Shown in pieces: positions 17,308 to 25,990 of a stretch of 64,000 nt of DNA. This stretch comes from Clostridiales bacterium (GTDB taxonomy: Bacteria; Bacillota; Clostridia; Saccharofermentanales; Saccharofermentanaceae), in the NCBI GenBank assembly GCA_017480325.1, contig JAFVAY010000013.1:1-64000 (forward strand). The letters run 5' to 3'. The translations under genes and the position numbers were made by a program. The stretch's first letter is position 1; every line of letters starts with the position of its first letter. Below the pieces are notes generated by a model, which ran no database searches, had not been told where the DNA came from, and worked only from the letters and a program-made list of their open reading frames with translations.

Positions 17308-18531
17308 TCAAGACATTTTATGACGCCTCAGCGCCGTCATTACAGCTCCTGCGGCGATAACGACGACACCTCCTAGCGCAAGAGCCTCATCTGCGAACAG
17401 ATGCTTCGAGGTAAGCTTTGCCGTCTTCTCCCAGTAAGGGAACTCGTAGCCCGAGTACTTAGCCTCCGCCTCCCCGATAGGCATTACGCCCTTCCATGTG
17501 TCAAGTATCCCGAAGCGCCCCGTGTTACTGATTACATAATAATTAGGTGTAGCGGGTGTGTAATTCGGGAGCGCGGTACTCATATCATTTTTGGCAACAC
17601 CGCGCACTAGCTCAGGCAGCATGGCCTCATAGCAAAGTATCGCCATATCCGGCCTCGGAGTGTCAGGGGCTTGAGTCTGCGAAGAGGTCGTACCTTGTGA
17701 TGCCGTCCCGTTCCCTGCCGAAGTACCGGGATCCGTAAGAGGTGCCAGAGTTTCCATAGCGGAGAAATACACGTACACTCGTGGCTCACCCGTTCCGGCA
17801 GCAAGGCTTATACGATCCGACGGCTCGGCTACAACACCTATCACCGTAAACTCCTCTCCCCATAGCTTAACCTTGTTCCCGATAACGTCATAGGACTTAT
17901 AGAATTTCCATGCCAAGACATCGTTAAGAACTATCTGTCTTGTATCTGACGGTATCTCCGGAAGGAAACCTCCCGACATGAACATCATGGGATGAAAAGC
18001 AGTGAAGTTCCCCTCGACAGCTATGACTTCCGTCGTGCTGTTAAAGCTCATTGTGCTACCTCCGGCGACATCGGGAACCGTGTCTATACCGGCGGTTAGA
18101 AAAGACGAGAAGCAGTCCTCCCAGCCCACCGGTCGTCCGTCTGCGCCAAGCCCGCCCTTGCCGGTTGCACGTCTGCCGGAATCGGCGAAGTTCTGAAGTG
18201 TGGTTCTGATTGAACTTATATCCGCTCTTCCCAGAGACTCGTTCGAATTGATGTAGACAGCCGGCGTATTAAGTCCTCCAGGGCGCGCACCACGTCCGTA
18301 CACCGACATATGCCTATAGAAGGTCTCGGAATCCTGTGCCCAGTATGATGCCATTCTCTGATCACTTCTGATATTAACAAGATACGCATACCTTCCAATC
18401 CCAACGGACGTCATGACAATACCTGCCATAAGCACCCAGAACGGAACAGCCATAATAACCCTGCGCACCCTTCTTCGTTGCATGAGATATTTATCTCTTA
18501 TATATCTTTTGATTCTGTCTATAGAAGCCAT
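17308..18531 (-). CDS. MacB-like extracellular domain protein with two membrane anchors
   Basis: A 407-residue protein with one membrane segment near the N-terminus (about 25-46), a large extracellular domain, and a second at the C-terminus (about 383-402). The phrase IVLNDVLAWKFY, then VIGNKVKLWGEEFTVIGVV, is the hallmark of the MacB periplasmic core domain. A true MacB/FtsX permease has four segments arranged as one plus three; here two are missing, and no ATPase gene is in the operon. It starts 8 bp after the HlyD-like gene, so the two are surely co-translated and probably form a complex. Cysteine and glycine-rich segments around 120-150 are unusual. Function unknown; an adaptor or sensor role is a guess. 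Confidence 0.75.
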   Translation of the reverse strand: MASIDRIKRYIRDKYLMQRRRVRRVIMAVPFWVLMAGIVMTSVGIGRYAYLVNIRSDQRMASYWAQDSETFYRHMSVYGRGARPGGLNTPAVYINSNESLGRADISSIRTTLQNFADSGRRATGKGGLGADGRPVGWEDCFSSFLTAGIDTVPDVAGGSTMSFNSTTEVIAVEGNFTAFHPMMFMSGGFLPEIPSDTRQIVLNDVLAWKFYKSYDVIGNKVKLWGEEFTVIGVVAEPSDRISLAAGTGEPRVYVYFSAMETLAPLTDPGTSAGNGTASQGTTSSQTQAPDTPRPDMAILCYEAMLPELVRGVAKNDMSTALPNYTPATPNYYVISNTGRFGILDTWKGVMPIGEAEAKYSGYEFPYWEKTAKLTSKHLFADEALALGGVVVIAAGAVMTALRRHKMS

Positions 18532-18539
18532 CTTTATCC

Positions 18540-20372
18540 TTAGCCGGAAGCTCTGCTGTAGTCCTCGAGTCTGACTCTCTCTCCGTTATGAAGAGGTCTC
18601 TCGCTTCGGGTAACGACCATGGCACCGTCAAGGCCTTCACCGGAGATCGCCAAGAACGCTCCGGATACAGCTTCTACGGTAACTGATACTCGTCTTACCA
18701 CATATCTGTCTCCCAAAGGACTGGAGGAAGAATCAACTACATATACGAAGTTGCCGGAATTGTCTTCGCTTATGGCGCTGGACGCGACAACATGATCGTA
18801 CGTGGCATTGCTTCGGTCTGCCGTAACAGTAATACTCTCACCGGGCCACAGCATCTGATCGGACTGAACAGAGCACTTAACGATACGGTTGTTACGAGGA
18901 TTATCCGGATCGGGCTTGATATTGATGATCACGATCCTGTCGATCCAGTAGTAGTCACTTGATGAGAACTCCTGCCCGACGCTCAGATTCTGGACTGAAT
19001 TGGTCGGGAAGGTAAATGATACAGTGAAGGTACTGTCTTCAGGAACAACAGTAAAAATGACCTGCTCCTCCGACAGCTTATCTCCGGCGATTACTGTCAT
19101 ATTGTATATATAACCGTCCGCAGGAGCAGTTATCTCGTTCTGCTCAAGTCGATCTCTCGTCTTATCGATCTTATCTTCCAGCGCTGCTATCTGCTCCTGC
19201 CTGTCAGATATGGCATCAGCGGCCTGATCGGCAGCAATACCGTCATTGATCTGAGCATCATTGAAGGCAGTCGTCGCCTGATTAAGAGCCGCCTGAGCAT
19301 CTGCCACCGCGTCCTGCGCTGCATATGTGCTTGGCAGGGCCTGTGCCTGCTCGATGGCAGCCTGAGCAGCCGTAACCGCCTCCGATGCCGCTGCCAGCTG
19401 GGTCGAATAACCTGTCAGTCTGTTCTGAGCAGCGGTAAGCTCGCTTTGAAGCTGAGCTATCCTGCTCTGAAGCGCTGCTCTCTCTGTTGCAGGATCAAGA
19501 GGGGTCCCCTGCGATGACGACGGAGCCGATGTAGGAGCCTGCGTCGGCACCTGAGTCGGAGTTGCTGTCGGTGCGTCGGTAGGTGTCGGTGTAGGCGTTG
19601 ATGTAGGATCAGGCGTCTCAGCGGGATCATCCGACTGTCCAGACGGGTCTTCGGTATCCGTATCAGACGGATCTGCTTTGGCAGATATTACGGGAGCGGC
19701 ATACATCCCGGAATCGGCATAGACCGGCACTCCGCTGTCGATAAGAGCGATCCTGCTGTTACAGGCCTGGATCTGCTCGTTAAGATATTCCACCGTACCC
19801 GATGCATCATCGACCTGAGCCTGAAGAGCCGTTACGGCAGCCTGATTAGCCAGAAGCACCTGCTGAGCGGCTGCTATCGTCTGATCTCTTGTTGTTGCGG
19901 AGTTCAAGGTTGCCTGTGCATCGGCAAGAGACTGCTGAGCGGTTCTGATAGCCTGAGTATATGTAGTGTAATCAGTAGGATGGCTAGGAGCTCTCAGAGC
20001 ATACTCCTGCTCTCTTTGAAGTGCGCGAAGCTGATTCTCAAGCTCGGTAAGCTCCGACATATCCTCTACGGGAAGCAGAGTGAGAATAACATCTCCCTCA
20101 GATACCGAATCGTAGTTGGTAAGGAGGACCTCACTGACAGTCCTTCCCTCAAGACCTTTTACCTCGTAGGCCTCCTCCGGCTTAAGCTGTCCAGTGGCGC
20201 TATTAGTGTATGCGAGATTGCCTCTCATAGCACTGGCTGTAACTACCAGCGGCAGTGTAGCATTCATTATCGTATTCGAGAAAAATGTAAGTACGCCGAG
20301 TATCGCGACGAATGCGATCATCGCCTTAACTACCCATTTACGATTACTCTTGTTGTCCTCGTGCTTTTTCAT
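18540..20372 (-). CDS. HlyD-like membrane-fusion/adaptor protein with Pro/Thr insert
   Basis: A 610-residue protein: one N-terminal membrane segment (about 15-36), a lipoyl-like half near 55-105 (YEVKGLEGRTVSEVLL, then VSEGDVILTL), a long Ala/Gln-rich coiled-coil hairpin (about 105-210 and 300-400), and a C-terminal beta-barrel region including NEITAPADGYIYNMTVIAGD. This is the architecture of HlyD/MacA/YknX adaptors. A Pro/Thr tract (PTSTPTPTPTDAPTATPT) interrupts the coiled coil at about residues 225-295, which is where the hairpin tip should be. It starts 12 bp after a sugar-type permease gene and runs directly into the MacB-like gene, so it belongs to a six-gene operon of unknown purpose. 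Confidence 0.85.
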   Translation of the reverse strand: MKKHEDNKSNRKWVVKAMIAFVAILGVLTFFSNTIMNATLPLVVTASAMRGNLAYTNSATGQLKPEEAYEVKGLEGRTVSEVLLTNYDSVSEGDVILTLLPVEDMSELTELENQLRALQREQEYALRAPSHPTDYTTYTQAIRTAQQSLADAQATLNSATTRDQTIAAAQQVLLANQAAVTALQAQVDDASGTVEYLNEQIQACNSRIALIDSGVPVYADSGMYAAPVISAKADPSDTDTEDPSGQSDDPAETPDPTSTPTPTPTDAPTATPTQVPTQAPTSAPSSSQGTPLDPATERAALQSRIAQLQSELTAAQNRLTGYSTQLAAASEAVTAAQAAIEQAQALPSTYAAQDAVADAQAALNQATTAFNDAQINDGIAADQAADAISDRQEQIAALEDKIDKTRDRLEQNEITAPADGYIYNMTVIAGDKLSEEQVIFTVVPEDSTFTVSFTFPTNSVQNLSVGQEFSSSDYYWIDRIVIINIKPDPDNPRNNRIVKCSVQSDQMLWPGESITVTADRSNATYDHVVASSAISEDNSGNFVYVVDSSSSPLGDRYVVRRVSVTVEAVSGAFLAISGEGLDGAMVVTRSERPLHNGERVRLEDYSRASG

Positions 20373-20383
20373 AATCCCTCCGA

Positions 20384-21439
20384 TTATTTTACCCCTGATC
20401 TCGAGATACCTTCAACGAGATATTCCTCGCCCCACAGAAAGATCAGGAGTGGCGGTATCATATATAGCGCCGACGCTGCGAAGGCTATACCTATCTCAGC
20501 CTCGTTGATCTGAGACAGGAATACCGACATCGGCTGTTTATCAGCATCCGTAAGTAGTACCAACGGCTGCTCTACCATGTTCCAGTAGTCTATAAAAAGA
20601 AGTATCGTCAACGCGAAGATCGCACTCTTACACAGAGGCAAGGCTATCCTCGTGAATATCTGCCATTCAGTCGCACCGTCCAGCTTTGCCGCTTCTATGT
20701 ATGCTGTCGGGATCTGACGCATGTACTTCGTAAGAAGGAATATGGCAAAGGTGGAAAATATACCCGGAAGAATTATCGCCCATGGTGTATTAAGGATATT
20801 GAGCTTATCCGCGATCATGTAATTAGGAACCAGCGTTACCTGGAACGGCATCAGCATGAGGATGATATACGAGAAGAACAACACCTCTCTTCTCTTCCTC
20901 CTGTACCTCGCGAAGCTGTAGGATGCGAGACTTGCTATAAGCATCTGTCCGACGACTATGGGAACCACTAAGAGTATAGAGTTCCAGAACTTGAACAGAT
21001 AATTAGGACTCATGAACAGAAGATTCTTATATTGATCCAATGTTACCAGCTGAGGCACCAGCCTTAACGTAGGAGTCTTAGACAGATACTGAGCTCCGTT
21101 CTGAACGTGCCCCGAGAGACTTTGGAAAATAACTCCGTAGTTGTCGGCGATCTCCGGGGAGGACATGAATGAATTAAGAAAGGTGAAGAATATCGGCACT
21201 ATGGCAAGAACAGATGCCGCTCCGGCGATCACAAGACCTATACCCGTAAGAATGCCTCTCTTGATCTTATGAGCTCGTCTTTCTCTTGTGGATCTTATCC
21301 TCTCCTTCCTGTAGAACTCCTCCTTCGCGGAATCGTCCATCTTCTCAAAGAAGGACAGATCTCTCTCGATGTGAGTAAAGACCTTACGTCTAGCGGAAGC
21401 GGCCGCCTCACGTCTATCCTGTTCAGTCATAACGCTCAT
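20384..21439 (-). CDS. ABC permease, MalG type, in the CbiG-like/HlyD operon
   Basis: A 351-residue membrane protein with about six segments and the coupling loop AYIEAAKLDGATEWQIFTRI typical of carbohydrate ABC permeases. The N-terminal 75 residues are charged and cytoplasmic (ERDLSFFEKMDDSAKEEF), longer than normal. It begins 3 bp after its partner permease and ends 11 bp before the HlyD-like gene. The signature loop is intact, so an ATPase must be recruited from elsewhere if this is a transporter. Confidence 0.88.
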   Translation of the reverse strand: MSVMTEQDRREAAASARRKVFTHIERDLSFFEKMDDSAKEEFYRKERIRSTRERRAHKIKRGILTGIGLVIAGAASVLAIVPIFFTFLNSFMSSPEIADNYGVIFQSLSGHVQNGAQYLSKTPTLRLVPQLVTLDQYKNLLFMSPNYLFKFWNSILLVVPIVVGQMLIASLASYSFARYRRKRREVLFFSYIILMLMPFQVTLVPNYMIADKLNILNTPWAIILPGIFSTFAIFLLTKYMRQIPTAYIEAAKLDGATEWQIFTRIALPLCKSAIFALTILLFIDYWNMVEQPLVLLTDADKQPMSVFLSQINEAEIGIAFAASALYMIPPLLIFLWGEEYLVEGISRSGVK

Positions 21440-21442
21440 CCT

Positions 21443-22372
21443 CTACTCCTCCACATCCGAGTCAAACTTCGACTCGGTGAAGAAAAGAATACCCACGATC
21501 AGTATCATCACGACACACATGATTATGGCTCCTGAGGACAGCTTACTGTAATCAAGATGCGTGAAGGCATTATTCATAAAGTGCTGCAGCATGTAAAGAT
21601 TATCGTAAGGGTGATCTCCGGTAAGAAGGTAGACCTCACGGAATATCTTAAAGGAGTTAATAAGCGACATTATAGCTACGAAGAAGATCGTCGGCGCCAG
21701 ATAGTGCATCTTGATAGCGAAGAACCTCTTGAAGGCTCCCGCACCGTCCATCATGGCCGACTCCAGTATCTCCGACGGAATATTATTAAGAGCTGCCAGG
21801 AACAGAACCATGTTATACCCGAGGTTCTTCCACAGGAACAATATTAATATGACCACTTGAGAATAATCCGACTCCAGCCAGTCAAGCTTATCAAGACCGA
21901 AGAGATTATAGGACCAGCCGTTGATGACTCCGTTAAAGCTGAAGAATACCTGCCATATAAGAACGATCGAAGCGACCGGCACCATCATCGGATTAAGAAG
22001 GATGCTTCTGAATATACTTTTACCGGGAAGTCCGGAATTAAGAAGCATGGCAAGAAGCAGGGCGAGAAGAACTGCGAGAGGCACCGCCAACGCCGCGAAG
22101 GTCAAGGTATTCTTAGAGGCTGACACGAAGGCGTTATTCGTCAGGACTCTCTCATAATTCGTAAAGCCTATGAAATCCGTATTGGTAGATGACTTCTGGA
22201 AGGAAGTCTTCAGGATCATCAGAAGCGGCAGGAAAAAGAATACCAGAACGCCAAGAAAGCTCGGCGTCAGGTACCCCGTAAACAGGGCCCAATCCGCAAG
22301 CTTTCTTCTGCGACGGCTTCTGGCTTTGTCCGCCTTAAGCTTAAGAAGACTTTCCTGATCCTCTGCCGGCAT
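21443..22372 (-). CDS. ABC permease, MalF type, in the CbiG-like/HlyD operon
   Basis: A 309-residue permease with six membrane segments and the coupling loop SEILESAMMDGAGAFKRFFAI, a standard MalF/UgpA-type sugar permease without the large insertion seen in its relative at 11914-14352. It starts one base after the stop of the 805-residue lipoprotein gene and is followed 3 bp later by the MalG-type gene, so stoichiometric expression is likely. Confidence 0.9.
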   Translation of the reverse strand: MPAEDQESLLKLKADKARSRRRRKLADWALFTGYLTPSFLGVLVFFFLPLLMILKTSFQKSSTNTDFIGFTNYERVLTNNAFVSASKNTLTFAALAVPLAVLLALLLAMLLNSGLPGKSIFRSILLNPMMVPVASIVLIWQVFFSFNGVINGWSYNLFGLDKLDWLESDYSQVVILILFLWKNLGYNMVLFLAALNNIPSEILESAMMDGAGAFKRFFAIKMHYLAPTIFFVAIMSLINSFKIFREVYLLTGDHPYDNLYMLQHFMNNAFTHLDYSKLSSGAIIMCVVMILIVGILFFTESKFDSDVEE

Positions 22373-22373
22373 A

Positions 22374-24791
22374 TTATGCTCTCTCGTCGAGCACCGTCTG
22401 AACTCTGTCCTCGAGAACGGGGATTATCTGATCTAAGCTCTTCTGTCCTTCGAAGAAGGCGGGCATCTCTTCTCTAATAATGGAGTTGATGGCACCGTCA
22501 TTCGTATACCAACCGTTAAGCTGCTCCACCATTTCCGTGAACTCATCTATACAGTCTTCATCCATAGGGTCAGGATTAATACCGTTTATTCTCATCTCTT
22601 GAGCAGACATATCGGAATACCACTCCTGAAGCTGTCTGTTATACTCCTCGATGTAAAGAAGTCCGTCAGCCTCGAAGGCCTCCCTGTTAACAGGAATGCC
22701 ATAGCGTGCTCCGTAGGCCTCCTGATACTCATCTCCGAGAAGAAGAGAAGCAAATTCTCGACATGCATCAGGGTGTGAGGTCTGTGCTGATATAGCCACA
22801 GAGCTTAGGCTGTAAACGATGGGACCTCTTCCGTCGTATGTGGGATATCCGAGTATAACTCTTCTTCCGTTCTGTGTTTGATCATAATACGAGGCTATAT
22901 CGCTTATATAAGCGGTGCTGGCGGGAGAATCCTCTTCTCCTCCGTAATAAGAATCATAAACGACATAATCATCATCCGAGGTCAGATCCTCGTTGACGTT
23001 CTCGGCAACATACTCCGCCAATGCTCTGAAGGCATCGTTATCGTAGTTAACTCTTCCGTCCTCGATCATAAGATCCTGCATGATGTTAAGAGACTGAAGG
23101 AACAGACTCATCTTACCGCCTCTGATGGGAGCAGTGCCGTTACATACCTCATCTACAAATTCGTCATACTGCTCGTAGGTGAATCCGATCTGTCCGTTAT
23201 CCACATTGGTCTTATCGGTAACTATACCCTGTATACTGAAGGACAGCGGAACCTGATAAAGACCGTCGTTGACCTTAGAGGCCTCGAAGATATTCGTGAA
23301 ATAATTGTCGGAGCCAAGCTCCTCTATGAGGTCGCTAAGATCCATCAGATAATTATCATTATCAAGCTGACTGTAGATCGCGCCGTCGATAATGACATCC
23401 GGGCCGTCGCCGGACATTACATCGATGGCAAGCTGATTACCGATGGCGGCGGTTACGGAATCATGAAGCTCCTCATAATCGGTATTCTCATCAATCTCGT
23501 CGTAATTATAGAAGTTCTTCGAATCATATGTGGATACAAGTCTTATGAAGTAATCATCACTTGTCCCGTTAAACTCGCACACCGCATCACAGAGTACGGC
23601 AGAATATCCCTCTAGAGCTGCCACATTTACTACGCTCTTGCCTGCATTAGGGTTAGTCTCCGCCCTGTCGAAAACCATAATATAAGTACTATTATTGTAA
23701 TCTCCCTGATTGATCGAGGGTCTCCAGATACTGCCCACCATTATTATCTGATCTTCATTAACCGATACTGGCGACAGGTTATTGACATCATATCTGTTAA
23801 CATTGGAATCTCCGAAGGAGAAGACCGTCTCGATCGTCTTGTTATCATAATCAACAACAGATATACCGTCCTGATCGGATACGACGGTTCCTAATCCTTC
23901 TACTGATACCAGATCATAGACCGAGCCTGAGAGCCAGGACATATCATCATCTACTTCAGATACGGACATATCATTGAAGTCCAGGATCAGATAAACTTCT
24001 CCACCGTCCTGGGAGCCGCAGATAAGACCTCTGTCACCGCCTATATCAATGACATTGGCTATATCCCAAATTCCTACGGAAGGAAGCTCGTCTCTTAAGT
24101 CAATGAGCGTCGTCTCTCCCTCACTGTCAGTAACTATGAGGATGTAGGAGCACTTATCCTCTCCGTATATCCAGAACTTCTGAACAGTGTAATCGCCGGC
24201 ATACATCAGTCCCTCATCGCTTGCATCCGCCTCATCAAGAATATCCTGATATTCGGAATCCGCGGTGCTCTCGACGAACTCTCCGGCTTCTCCTGTCTGA
24301 CCGTCGATAATAGAACGGAAGATACCGATCTCCTCATATGTGCGGCTGTCATAACAGCTGACATTCACATAGAAGTCATCACCGATCTTGCCCATCGAAT
24401 TGATATAACTGTTCTCTTCAAAGCCGTTGGACCTCATAAGCTCCATAACATCTACAGAATTAACAAGGGCTCCGTCCTTATCGTAGATATCAATGCTTCC
24501 GACCATGTAATCAGAGTAATTATCCCGATCCCAATCAAAGTCGCTCGGAAGCTTAAGTAACCCCTGTGTCTGGAAGGCGAAGTTATCCCCTGATATTCCA
24601 AGATAGCTGTGATCCAGATATTCATATCCGGACGTATCCTCATCCGCACCGATCTCAATAGTAGTGAGATCAAACCAAGGATCATCCTCGGATATAACAT
24701 CACCTTTTCCGGATCTGCTACAGCCTGCCACAGCGGGAACCATCATGGAAAAAGCCATAATTGTAGATACTATCTTTTTTATTCTTTTCAT
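22374..24791 (-). CDS. Large solute-binding lipoprotein with extra N-terminal domain
   Basis: An 805-residue lipoprotein (signal ending VPAVAGCSR, lipobox VAGC). The C-terminal half (about 390-800) looks like a family-1 extracellular solute-binding protein: GDGPDVIIDGAIYSQLDN, then YQVPLSFSIQGIVTDKTNV and YGIPVNREAFEADGLLY. The N-terminal half (about 40-380) has regular Asp-rich beta repeats such as IYDKDGALVNSVDVMELM and LVVSDQDGISVVDYDNKTI-like units and could be a beta-propeller; I cannot name it. Total length is about twice that of ordinary binding proteins. It is followed after one base by two permeases, so it is the expected receptor of that importer. Ligand unknown. Confidence 0.83.
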   Translation of the reverse strand: MKRIKKIVSTIMAFSMMVPAVAGCSRSGKGDVISEDDPWFDLTTIEIGADEDTSGYEYLDHSYLGISGDNFAFQTQGLLKLPSDFDWDRDNYSDYMVGSIDIYDKDGALVNSVDVMELMRSNGFEENSYINSMGKIGDDFYVNVSCYDSRTYEEIGIFRSIIDGQTGEAGEFVESTADSEYQDILDEADASDEGLMYAGDYTVQKFWIYGEDKCSYILIVTDSEGETTLIDLRDELPSVGIWDIANVIDIGGDRGLICGSQDGGEVYLILDFNDMSVSEVDDDMSWLSGSVYDLVSVEGLGTVVSDQDGISVVDYDNKTIETVFSFGDSNVNRYDVNNLSPVSVNEDQIIMVGSIWRPSINQGDYNNSTYIMVFDRAETNPNAGKSVVNVAALEGYSAVLCDAVCEFNGTSDDYFIRLVSTYDSKNFYNYDEIDENTDYEELHDSVTAAIGNQLAIDVMSGDGPDVIIDGAIYSQLDNDNYLMDLSDLIEELGSDNYFTNIFEASKVNDGLYQVPLSFSIQGIVTDKTNVDNGQIGFTYEQYDEFVDEVCNGTAPIRGGKMSLFLQSLNIMQDLMIEDGRVNYDNDAFRALAEYVAENVNEDLTSDDDYVVYDSYYGGEEDSPASTAYISDIASYYDQTQNGRRVILGYPTYDGRGPIVYSLSSVAISAQTSHPDACREFASLLLGDEYQEAYGARYGIPVNREAFEADGLLYIEEYNRQLQEWYSDMSAQEMRINGINPDPMDEDCIDEFTEMVEQLNGWYTNDGAINSIIREEMPAFFEGQKSLDQIIPVLEDRVQTVLDERA

Positions 24792-24824
24792 CTTTACACC
24801 CCTCTGTAAATCTTTATAGTTTTA

Positions 24825-25886
24825 TCAATCGGTAAGAAGCACAGGGCTTCTCTTCATTGCTGCCGTAATGAGCACGGAATTCTTGCTTCCGGCTCTTCTC
24901 ATTAATATCCTTCCGTTATCCGATGCCAGACATGCTGCCGCAGTGCAGAAATCAGCCTCAGCCCTCTCGTTCGAGAAGCCCATATTAAGAGGAACTCTCA
25001 CGGCCTTAAGAAGCCTTGAATCAAAGAAGGTCACGAAGCATCCAAGATCCTGCGCTATCCTGGTAACCGCATCACTCTCCCTGGCAAGTGCAGACACCGC
25101 CACTGTAACGACCGCATCCGGGTTGATGCCATGCTTAAGAAGGGCATCCCTACAGGTAGAGGATGCATATTCGGGATCGGATCTAGCGGACAGCTCTATT
25201 CCAGCTACTATGATCCTCGGGACCAGAAGCAGAACCTTGCCGTTCTTCTCCACCTCCGGGATACGTCCGCAGGTGATGAATATAGAGTACTTATCCTCGC
25301 TGTTAGCCGCCGCATAGGCCTGGCCTAATTCATTCTTCTGATTCGACTGGAAAAGAAAGGTCTTATAGCTTAAAGAATCCAGTACAGGCTCGCTCATCTC
25401 TAAGGGAAGATCGCTGTAGACATCGACAGCTCCTCCATCCTTGATATAAGCGCTTATCTTCTTCAGAAGCTCTTCGTCGTCAGGCTTCATCTGATAGGCC
25501 ATAACCGTCCTCATAAGATCGGGAGCCGTATCCTTAAGATCCTCCTCGCCTGACAAGGCGGTACAGCCCAGAATATCAGTCAGTCTGTTAAGTATCTGAT
25601 ACGTGTTGTATCCGCCGGTCCTGAGTATTCCCGCGTACTTACCGTCTGGAGTGATGTTGATCACCGGACATCTTACGTCTGCAGGGTAAAGTCTCTCCAG
25701 AAGAAGCTTGATACAGGCCTCCTGATGGAGGATTAGAACGACAGTGCCGTCAGCTCTTCTGTTGTTCGTACCGAAGGCCGAGACAAATGACTCCATATCG
25801 TCGATCCACTCGCCCTCGGCTTCTTTAAGAAGCCTTTGTCCTGTGATCCTTGCCTTCTCCGACCGGGCATAGCAATAAAGATACAT
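24825..25886 (-). CDS. CbiG-like protein outside a cobalamin locus
   Basis: About 353 residues with the layout of CbiG, the cobalt-precorrin-5A hydrolase of anaerobic B12 synthesis. The N-terminal part (MYLYCYARSEKARITGQRL, then VVLILHQEACIKLLLERL) matches its first domain in pattern; the middle holds PDGKYAGILRTGGYNTYQI where CbiG has a Ser-Gly-His-x-Gly-Gly motif; the C-terminal 120 residues (RIIVAGIELSARSD, DAVVTVAVSALARESDAV, GCFVTFFDSRLLKAVRVPL) follow the CbiG C-terminal domain closely. The central motif is altered (histidine lost), so catalysis may differ or be lost. No other B12 gene and no cobalamin riboswitch lie nearby; instead it leads an operon of sugar-type ABC and HlyD/MacB-like genes, 33 bp before the lipoprotein gene. 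Start is ATG at 25886 (11 bases from GGGAGG); GTG at 25895 is the alternative. Confidence 0.65.
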   Translation of the reverse strand: MYLYCYARSEKARITGQRLLKEAEGEWIDDMESFVSAFGTNNRRADGTVVLILHQEACIKLLLERLYPADVRCPVINITPDGKYAGILRTGGYNTYQILNRLTDILGCTALSGEEDLKDTAPDLMRTVMAYQMKPDDEELLKKISAYIKDGGAVDVYSDLPLEMSEPVLDSLSYKTFLFQSNQKNELGQAYAAANSEDKYSIFITCGRIPEVEKNGKVLLLVPRIIVAGIELSARSDPEYASSTCRDALLKHGINPDAVVTVAVSALARESDAVTRIAQDLGCFVTFFDSRLLKAVRVPLNMGFSNERAEADFCTAAACLASDNGRILMRRAGSKNSVLITAAMKRSPVLLTD

Positions 25887-25914
25887 ATACGGCACATCCT
25901 CCCATGGTTATTCA

Positions 25915-25964
25915 TTATGTTTATGTTAATCTTATAATCAACAACAGTACTATTATAAACATAA
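25915..25964. promoter_or_regulatory. Inverted repeat in the divergent promoter region
   Basis: TTATGTTTAT (25915-25924) and its exact complement ATAAACATAA (25955-25964) flank 30 AT-rich bases between the divergent CbiG-like operon and the 2-hydroxyacid dehydrogenase gene. Position and symmetry suggest an operator for both promoters. No cognate regulator gene lies next to it. Confidence 0.4.
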
Positions 25965-25990
25965 ATTGTTCACATACGAGGTAAGTTTGT

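Noticed and set aside
25896..25990. Possible cobalamin riboswitch ahead of the CbiG-like gene
   Set aside because: The intergenic region is only about 95-105 bp, AT-rich, and lacks a B12-box-like core; far too short for the element.
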